Source: Sinomonas sp. P10A9
GTDB lineage: Bacteria; Actinomycetota; Actinomycetes; Actinomycetales; Micrococcaceae
Direction of reading: 5' to 3'
DNA: 64,000 bases
Assembly: GCF_041022165.1 (NCBI RefSeq)
Contig: NZ_CP163302.1
Location: 2,232,001 to 2,296,000, forward strand
A program made the translations under genes and the position numbers. The first letter of the stretch is position 1. Each line of letters starts with the position of its first letter. Shown piece after piece: positions 58,149 to 64,000 of this stretch. Below the pieces are notes generated by a model, which was given only the letters and a program-made list of their open reading frames with translations, searched no databases and was not told the origin of the DNA.

Positions 58149-58601
58149 ATGGTTGAAAATTCAACTTTGGTGGAGGTCCTGCAGGCGTACTCCAACAAAG
58201 CCCGCCACTATCTGTATCACCTGGACCAGATAGTGGAGACGGCCGAAGCGCTGCCCAAAACCCGAAAGCCCCGCGAACGTGCAACCAAGTCCTCGGCGAA
58301 GCTAATTCACCGACTCATGGCTTACCAAGTTACTGAGATGAGCGACCGCTACAAACAGGGTTGGTCGTCGCATCGACTGGCCGCGGCCTATAACATCTCC
58401 AAGACGAGCGTCGTCCAGCTTCTCCGCGAGACTGGCGTCCCAATCCGTCGTCAAGGCCTCACGGCCGAACGGGCAAGAGAGGCTGCACGTCTATACGAGG
58501 ACGGGCAGTCGCTAGCGCGGATCGGCCAACGGTTCGACGTGAGTCCCGGCTGCGTGCGCCAAACCCTAGCTGAGCAAGGTGTGTCAATTCGCCGACCCTA
58601 A
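58149..58601 (+). CDS. Tandem helix-turn-helix DNA-binding protein (copy 2)
   Basis: A 150-residue paralogue of the protein at 56383-56808. It begins MVENSTLVEVLQAYSNKARHYLYHLDQIVETAEAL and carries the two HTHs RYKQGWSSHRLAAAYNISKTSVVQLLRETGV and LYEDGQSLARIGQRFDVSPGCVRQTLAEQGV. This copy has a complete N-terminus with an ATG. It precedes the large NTPase gene by 209 bases and could regulate it. Duplicate regulators flanking an orphan gene suggest duplication or insertion. Confidence 0.75.
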   Translation: MVENSTLVEVLQAYSNKARHYLYHLDQIVETAEALPKTRKPRERATKSSAKLIHRLMAYQVTEMSDRYKQGWSSHRLAAAYNISKTSVVQLLRETGVPIRRQGLTAERAREAARLYEDGQSLARIGQRFDVSPGCVRQTLAEQGVSIRRP

Positions 58602-58810
58602 CTAAAATTGTCGCAGTCAGCTAAGGACGGTTCATTGTCCGGCTATAGAGATACGAACAGGCGAGCTCTGAGCGGCGCATCGAATAGATACTCGATAATT
58701 GTTACAATGGAAGACGTATGCGGTCTGGACGTCAATCATCTATAGCTAGCAGCCTTCACGACAGAGGGTTGTTCTGCTGGCGCCCTAGTAAAGAAGAGGC
58801 AAGGTAAGAT
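58602..58810. other. Upstream region of the large NTPase gene
   Basis: 209 AT-rich bases between the second HTH gene and the NTPase gene; should contain its promoter. No palindrome stands out. AAGG lies 9 bases before the ATG at 58811. Confidence 0.4.
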
Positions 58811-61800
58811 ATGGCCATGTCTGAATCGCCACAGGGCGGCGGAGGGGGAACGGTCATCGAGCCGTCAGCCGCTACGACCGCTATGAGTCCATACGCAACC
58901 GGTGGGGGTGGGGTGACCTTCGAGCGCAAGGTCGCAGTTCACTACCTGGCCCGGATGCTTTCCGGTTTGGGATCAACCGAACTGGGTGAGGGCCGATCCG
59001 TCGTTAGCGTCGCATTTCAACAGGCACCCCTACACTCAACTGACGATTTAGTCGTATACGCTAAGCGAGCAGATGAAGACGAGCCTTCATTGGTGCTTGC
59101 ACTCGCCGTGCGTCGTGCTCCAATCGTTGTCAAAAGCAATGCGAAAACGAAGAAGCTGATCGGCTCGCTGCTCGAAGAGCTTGCTCATGATCTTAGCGCT
59201 GATATCGATCACCGCGTTGGGCTGGTGGTTGCGGGTCATCAAGATCACGCTTCTCAGCTGGCGACATTAGCCGATCTCGCTCGCGGCCAAACCGACCCTG
59301 CCGCTTTTGCTGCGTTGGTGCAGGAGCCAGGCCGTTTCGAGCAGGTGCTTCGCGAGCGGTTCAACCACCTTCAGGACCTGGTGAAGTCAGCCCTAGACGA
59401 TGCCAATGGCGGCTCGGCTGACGAGGCTACCGTCACTCAGCAAACCTGGCGTCTGCTGTCTCGTCTTCAGGTTCTTATGCCTCGATTCGAGGCACCTGAT
59501 GAGTCGGACTGGGCTAACATCGTGAACGACCTAGTGAACGCATCAAGGACGGCTGACCTAGCTGGGGCGGTGACGGTGCGTGATCGGCTCGGCGTACTCG
59601 CTGCCGAGTATGCGCCGAAGGCAGCAGATATTGAACTTGATCTCCTCCGCCGAGACACCCACGACGTCGTCGCATCAACCACCCGTCGTCATGATGCCGC
59701 TTGGCGCATGCTCAACAGCCTCCACGAGCAAGCTGTTGCTGCAGTTCGGAGTCGGGTGACGTCGTCCAGCGGACGCAACGAAGTGCATATCGACCGCAGC
59801 GCGACTATCGCCGAGCTTCGCACCCTGACCAGGACCAAGCCTGCGGTAATTATCCATGGCCAGTCCGGAGTCGGTAAGAGTGCGCTCATGGTTGAGTTTG
59901 CATCCGCTGTCAAGCGCGACGGAGCTCAGGCCCTTGTGATCAACCTGCGACATCTCCCAACGACGCCGATTGAGTTGGAGCGTGCCCTCGGCATTCCTTT
60001 AACAACCGCCCTAGCCGAGATGAGCGCTCCAGAGCGTCTGCTGATTATCGACGGAGCAGACGCCGTGGCAGAAGGCAAGTCGGATCTGCTGCGATACATG
60101 GTTGACGCCGCATTCCATAGCGACGTCCGAATTTTTGTCCTGACGACGGACGATATTAGGAAACTGCTCCATGATGCCGTCGACACCCACTTAGGCGGCC
60201 CGGCCGTCGACTACGAGATCCCGACACTTACCGACACGCAGCTCGATGAGCTTGTCGTTGCCTTCCCTGAGCTCGCCGCACTCGCAGCGGACCACCATGC
60301 TCGAGAACTGCTCCGTCGACTAGTCGTCGTCGATCTTCTCCTCCGCGGCGGAGTCTCAGGGCTCCCTGTTAACGACGGCGACGCTATGAATCAGGTTTGG
60401 GTCGGACTCGTCCGATGCCACGAACAGGCCGAACGTGGCACGCCCGATGCACGAGAAGCGGTCATGCTGCGCCTGGCAGATCTGGAACTCACCCGCGCTG
60501 ATCCGCTTACCGTAGTGGGCGCGCTTGATGGGGCGGCACTTGCGGGACTTCGGCGAGACGGCCTCCTGCAGACGTCGACCAATCGGCCGTTTAAGATCGG
60601 TCCTGAATTCGCACATGACGAAGTGCGCCGATATGCCGTTGCTCGCCTGCTCCTTGCGGATGAAGATCCCACCATCAAATTGCTTTCCGCAGGGATGCCA
60701 CGTTGGTCGCTCAGTGCGGCACGGCTCGCCGCTCAGGTCAATCTAGGAGCACCGGACACGGCCGAGAATCCAGTCCGTGGTCGATTCGCTGGCCTTCAGA
60801 GATCGTTTGACGCAGTGGTTGCAGCAGGCCACGGGGAGCGTTGGCGCGACGTGCCCGGCGAAGCACTCCTCTCGCTGCCGCACCCTGGCCCTATCCTGGA
60901 CGACGCGTGGGGCGAGTTATGCGCCGATAACAAGACTGGGCTGCATCGGCTGTGCCGTTTGGTTGATCAGCGACGACTTCGCGACTCGGCGCATCTCGTC
61001 CGTATCTCAGCGGTAGAGCCGTTGATTGAACAACTATTCAGCAGTTCCACGACGTGGTTCGGTGATAAGAAGCTCCAGCAACTAGTGCGCGACTGGCTTC
61101 GCTCCCTGATTGTCTCGAACGCTCCAGCCGAGAACGCATTACGCGCTGAACTTCGGTCGCAATTAGTGGCCCGATGCGCTGTCGCGGACGAGCGACAACA
61201 GGAAGAACGGGCAGAAGCTGAAGCTGCCCGCCTGGCCCGCACTCCTGAGGAGGTCGAACGAGATCGCGAACGTGCCGCACGCAGCAACTTGTTCGGTGAG
61301 GTCGGGTATCCACGCGGCCGGCGTCACAGGAGACGGGAGATTCCCCGTGAGATCATGGACGAAGTGATGGTTGAGTTCTTGGCCCTCCTCGGCCCCGATA
61401 TTGGGGGTGATGGTGAGGCGATCCTTCGACGAATCGCGAACGATGCTCCAGCATTTCTCGGCCCCGCAGTCGAAGCACTCTTTGCTGGACGTGCGTTAGC
61501 AACTCGCCCTCGAGGCTTCTTGGCGACGATTACCGAGGCCTACTACTTGGACGATGAGGAAGACGGATCGGGATTCCATGAAGACGGCATTCGCGATCAC
61601 CACTATCACGGGATCGGCATGCCGCTTGCAGCCTGGTACCGTGGACCTTTCATTTCTTTGTTTCAATCCGACTTTCGAGGTGGCGTCCGGGTTCTCAATC
61701 AACTGTTGAACCACGCCGCCCTCGCTCAAGCACGTACTCTGGCGAGTATTGATCGGTACGGTGGCGATATCCCGGAGGAAGAACTCGACTCGTATCGTAT

Positions 61801-63976
61801 CGAATTGCAGGTCACTGGTGCTGTACGCACGTATATTGGCGACCCACAGGTGTGGACCTGGTATCGAGGTACTGGAGGTGGACCGTACCCTTGCATGAGC
61901 GCCCTCCAAGCTCTCGAGCGGGTTTGTGATCAACTGATCGACCTCGATATTCCTCTAAGTACAATCGTGGCCATTCTGCTTGACGAATGCGAAAACCTCG
62001 CGATGGTTGGCCTCGTTGTTGGTCTTCTCATCCGACATCTTGAAAAGGCCGAGGGGATGCTTGACCCATACCTGTCGGAGCCGATGATCTGGCATCTCGA
62101 GTTCGCCAGAGCTACAAGCGAGATCAGTGGGTTTGCAGCGTCGTCCGACGGGCTGGTAGGTGCTGACCGTCGGCATTGGTCCCTTCGCGAGGCTTCCGCG
62201 ATGCTCGTACTCCGAGCCGACGAAGACCGAGCGGAAGAGCTACGCCACCTCGGCCGGGAGCTCATTGAGAACGCGCGGCAGCAGATCCAGCTCGTCCATG
62301 GCGATGATGAGGGCGCAATCGAACAAGAACTTCTCAATGTGCGGGGCTGGGCCAGCGGCATGGACCTAGATACCTATAGCGCGCATCCGACCGATGATGG
62401 CCAGCTGATCATCCAGAGTACACCGCCCGACGTTCTACTGAATGCGCTCGAGACTGCAAGTTCCGATGTGCAGCAGGCACAGGAAGCCACGCGGCTAATG
62501 GTGCAGTACTACATCAACCCAAAGAAGCGCATTACCGATTCACGGACTTCTGAGACACTCATTGAAGATTTGAACGTCGCAAAACAGCTCATCGATGAAC
62601 CTCCTGCTTTTAGTGCAGACGGGCCGTGGGACGCCCCTGCGGTAGTTGCTGCGGCCGCGCTCGAAGCACACCTGATTGAAGGCATTGAGCTGCCCGACGA
62701 GTCGCTTCGATTCGCGGCCGAAACACTCGTGACGGTAGGTGAACAATCAGGACGGGGACGTCAGTTTGACTCACAGGAATCATATTTCGAGCAAGGTGCG
62801 GATCGGGTTTCGGCACAATCTCTGCCGCTTCTTCTGCTGCCCGCCGCGGCTCCTATACGGGCTCTCGTTGATGGATCGGACGGGTCCGAAGCATACGCAC
62901 GCGTCGTACAGGCGACATCCGGACTTGCCCTGGCACTCCCCAACGAGGTCCGGGTACATCTGGCGCGCGGCCTCGATGTCTTATGGCAAGAGCCATGTTC
63001 CACCGAAGGGACATGTCATCACGAGACTGCGCTGGGCCTTGTTATCGCCACCGCGCGTGACTGTGTATTCGGAGGCTGGGATTCTGAGACCGGTCGTCGG
63101 GCCTCGATTGTACTCGAAGATCCGATCGCTGAATCCCTAAGTGCCGCATCCGACGATGTCATTTATGTCCTCAGGCTCGACGCCGCACTTCGTGCGCTCG
63201 CACCCGCCTCCGTTTCCGGAATCTGCGTGTCTGCTCGCGCTGAGGAACTACTCCATGTCGTTCTCACAGCGCAACGACGCGCCCTTCTCGCCAATGATCG
63301 TGACTTCGACCATCGCGGGTCTCACGCGCTCATAACGGCGCGCGCGCTGCTTACGGTTGTCGAGGGAGAGGGCGAGACGCTGCTGTTCAATCACCTCGAT
63401 GCCTTTGCTGATAGGTCAGACATGCTCGGTGCGTTTGTTCGCGCCGTCTCAGCGGCCGCTGAGGAGAACTCCAGCCGAGCCGCCACAGCAGAACGGCTGT
63501 GGCCGGAAATCGTCGCGCGCGTCTTAGCGTATCAGGGCCAACACAAGCCGTTCGACGGCAGGCACTACGGAAATCGCGCTCGTGCGTCACTCATCCCAAA
63601 TGCTGCTACGGAGGCCGCCTACCTCTACCGCGAACTTGACGGGGAACCGATCGTTTGGTGGGACCCAGACAAACTTCGAGACTCCGTCGAAGAATGGCTA
63701 CCGGCTGCCCGAGGAGACTCAACATGTGTTGATCAGCTCATCGGCTTTATTCGCCCACTTTCTATGCAGGATCAGGCTCGCATAGCTTTACTGTGGATTA
63801 CCGATCTTGCGCTAGCCGCGCCGGAAGAAGTAGCCCGAGGCAGCTTTCTGCTTTCAACGTGGTTGATTGATGTCAGGGCAGTCGTCTCTGATAGGCACTC
63901 GCTAGCTATGTGGCAGCGGGTGGTCGATGCTCTCGTAGTAGCGGGAGATTCCAGGCTCGCCCCCTACTCTCAGTAG
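58811..63976 (+). CDS. Large STAND-like NTPase with nuclease-like N-terminus; candidate anti-phage protein
   Basis: A 1721-residue protein. Residues 30-130 (VTFERKVAVHYLARMLSGLG...LHSTDDLVVYAKRADEDEPSLVLALAVRRAPIVVK) match the layout of Cap4/DUF4297-like nuclease domains that head Avs proteins, but the expected Q/E-x-K is LAVRR, so catalysis is doubtful. The NTPase follows: Walker A VIIHGQSGVGKSALMVEF at about 345-362, Walker B LLIIDGADAV near 412, then a winged-helix-like region. From about 650 to 1721 it is mostly helical, resembling a repeat-type sensor. A charged stretch (ERAEAEAARLARTPEEVERDRERAARS) lies near 800-830. This is the effector-STAND-sensor plan of Avs-like defence proteins (inference). 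Codon use is lower in GC than the chromosome. It ends 17 bases before the next gene. Confidence 0.75.
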   Translation: MAMSESPQGGGGGTVIEPSAATTAMSPYATGGGGVTFERKVAVHYLARMLSGLGSTELGEGRSVVSVAFQQAPLHSTDDLVVYAKRADEDEPSLVLALAVRRAPIVVKSNAKTKKLIGSLLEELAHDLSADIDHRVGLVVAGHQDHASQLATLADLARGQTDPAAFAALVQEPGRFEQVLRERFNHLQDLVKSALDDANGGSADEATVTQQTWRLLSRLQVLMPRFEAPDESDWANIVNDLVNASRTADLAGAVTVRDRLGVLAAEYAPKAADIELDLLRRDTHDVVASTTRRHDAAWRMLNSLHEQAVAAVRSRVTSSSGRNEVHIDRSATIAELRTLTRTKPAVIIHGQSGVGKSALMVEFASAVKRDGAQALVINLRHLPTTPIELERALGIPLTTALAEMSAPERLLIIDGADAVAEGKSDLLRYMVDAAFHSDVRIFVLTTDDIRKLLHDAVDTHLGGPAVDYEIPTLTDTQLDELVVAFPELAALAADHHARELLRRLVVVDLLLRGGVSGLPVNDGDAMNQVWVGLVRCHEQAERGTPDAREAVMLRLADLELTRADPLTVVGALDGAALAGLRRDGLLQTSTNRPFKIGPEFAHDEVRRYAVARLLLADEDPTIKLLSAGMPRWSLSAARLAAQVNLGAPDTAENPVRGRFAGLQRSFDAVVAAGHGERWRDVPGEALLSLPHPGPILDDAWGELCADNKTGLHRLCRLVDQRRLRDSAHLVRISAVEPLIEQLFSSSTTWFGDKKLQQLVRDWLRSLIVSNAPAENALRAELRSQLVARCAVADERQQEERAEAEAARLARTPEEVERDRERAARSNLFGEVGYPRGRRHRRREIPREIMDEVMVEFLALLGPDIGGDGEAILRRIANDAPAFLGPAVEALFAGRALATRPRGFLATITEAYYLDDEEDGSGFHEDGIRDHHYHGIGMPLAAWYRGPFISLFQSDFRGGVRVLNQLLNHAALAQARTLASIDRYGGDIPEEELDSYRIELQVTGAVRTYIGDPQVWTWYRGTGGGPYPCMSALQALERVCDQLIDLDIPLSTIVAILLDECENLAMVGLVVGLLIRHLEKAEGMLDPYLSEPMIWHLEFARATSEISGFAASSDGLVGADRRHWSLREASAMLVLRADEDRAEELRHLGRELIENARQQIQLVHGDDEGAIEQELLNVRGWASGMDLDTYSAHPTDDGQLIIQSTPPDVLLNALETASSDVQQAQEATRLMVQYYINPKKRITDSRTSETLIEDLNVAKQLIDEPPAFSADGPWDAPAVVAAAALEAHLIEGIELPDESLRFAAETLVTVGEQSGRGRQFDSQESYFEQGADRVSAQSLPLLLLPAAAPIRALVDGSDGSEAYARVVQATSGLALALPNEVRVHLARGLDVLWQEPCSTEGTCHHETALGLVIATARDCVFGGWDSETGRRASIVLEDPIAESLSAASDDVIYVLRLDAALRALAPASVSGICVSARAEELLHVVLTAQRRALLANDRDFDHRGSHALITARALLTVVEGEGETLLFNHLDAFADRSDMLGAFVRAVSAAAEENSSRAATAERLWPEIVARVLAYQGQHKPFDGRHYGNRARASLIPNAATEAAYLYRELDGEPIVWWDPDKLRDSVEEWLPAARGDSTCVDQLIGFIRPLSMQDQARIALLWITDLALAAPEEVARGSFLLSTWLIDVRAVVSDRHSLAMWQRVVDALVVAGDSRLAPYSQ

Positions 63977-63993
63977 CCAAGGAGACGCCCCTC

Positions 63994-64000
63994 ATGCCAG
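63994..64000 (+). CDS. Start of a downstream gene (runs off the window)
   Basis: After the NTPase stop, AAGGAGACGCCCCTC precedes ATG CCA G. The strong ribosome site and 17-base gap suggest a second gene in the same operon. Only two codons are visible, so nothing can be said of its product. Confidence 0.5.

Noticed and set aside
56250..64000. Insertion sequence or integrase in the island
   Set aside because: No transposase, integrase or terminal inverted repeats found in the visible part; the tandem-HTH proteins lack a catalytic domain.

Overview
The window is a high-GC chromosomal segment of an actinobacterium, most likely a member of the Micrococcaceae close to Arthrobacter or Sinomonas (inferred from gene content and order, not from a database search). 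Support comes from the thrS / HIT-Ap4A phosphorylase / phosphatidylinositol-phosphate synthase cluster, a mycoredoxin (a mycothiol partner), a class Ib nrdHIEF operon, and the pdxS/pdxT/yebC/ruvCAB neighbourhood, all typical of actinobacteria.

Layout. 1-3.0 kb: Holliday-junction genes ruvB (partial), ruvA and ruvC, then yebC and pdxT, all on the minus strand. 3.1-9.4 kb (plus): an asparagine synthetase fused to a CofE-like domain, an M3 peptidase, and a phosphoribosyltransferase fused to an alpha/beta hydrolase. 9.4-14.7 kb (minus): a tightly overlapping operon of acyl-CoA synthetase, 2-oxoacid dehydrogenase E1 alpha, E1 beta and E2, and a stand-alone acyl carrier protein. 15-17.3 kb: two orphan genes, one nuclease-like. 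17.5-24.1 kb (minus): pdxS, pgsA, HIT, thrS and a DnaE-like PHP protein that lacks the polymerase palm; the last is divergent from a YedK/HMCES gene across a candidate LexA box. 24.9-35.3 kb: GH65 phosphorylase/beta-phosphoglucomutase fusion, universal stress protein, F420-reductase-like protein, mycoredoxin, lipoate-ligase-like protein, thioesterase, MFS and FUSC transporters, and a coiled-coil protein.

35.5-40.3 kb (minus): the nrdH-nrdI-nrdE-nrdF operon, interrupted between nrdE and nrdF by a GIY-YIG homing endonuclease gene and preceded by two candidate NrdR boxes spaced about three helical turns apart. 40.6-42.9 kb (plus): LysR regulator, DUF72 and a DUF2004-like gene. 43-46.4 kb (minus): metE (with an in-frame 13-residue tandem duplication) and metF, whose leader can fold back over the start codon. 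46.7-56.2 kb: ROK regulator, rRNA methyltransferase-like gene, FAD oxidoreductase, SulP transporter, secreted Asp-box (sialidase-like) protein, hydrolase, DUF2249-cupin, MarR-like regulator and a 48-residue small protein.

56.3-64 kb is clearly different: lower GC, orphan genes, two paralogous tandem-HTH genes bracketing an unrecognised AT-rich gene, and then a 1721-residue STAND-type NTPase with a nuclease-like N-terminus and a long C-terminal region. Another gene starts 17 bases after it and runs off the window. This looks like a mobile defence island and is the best candidate for an undescribed system. No rRNA, tRNA, CRISPR array or insertion sequence was found.
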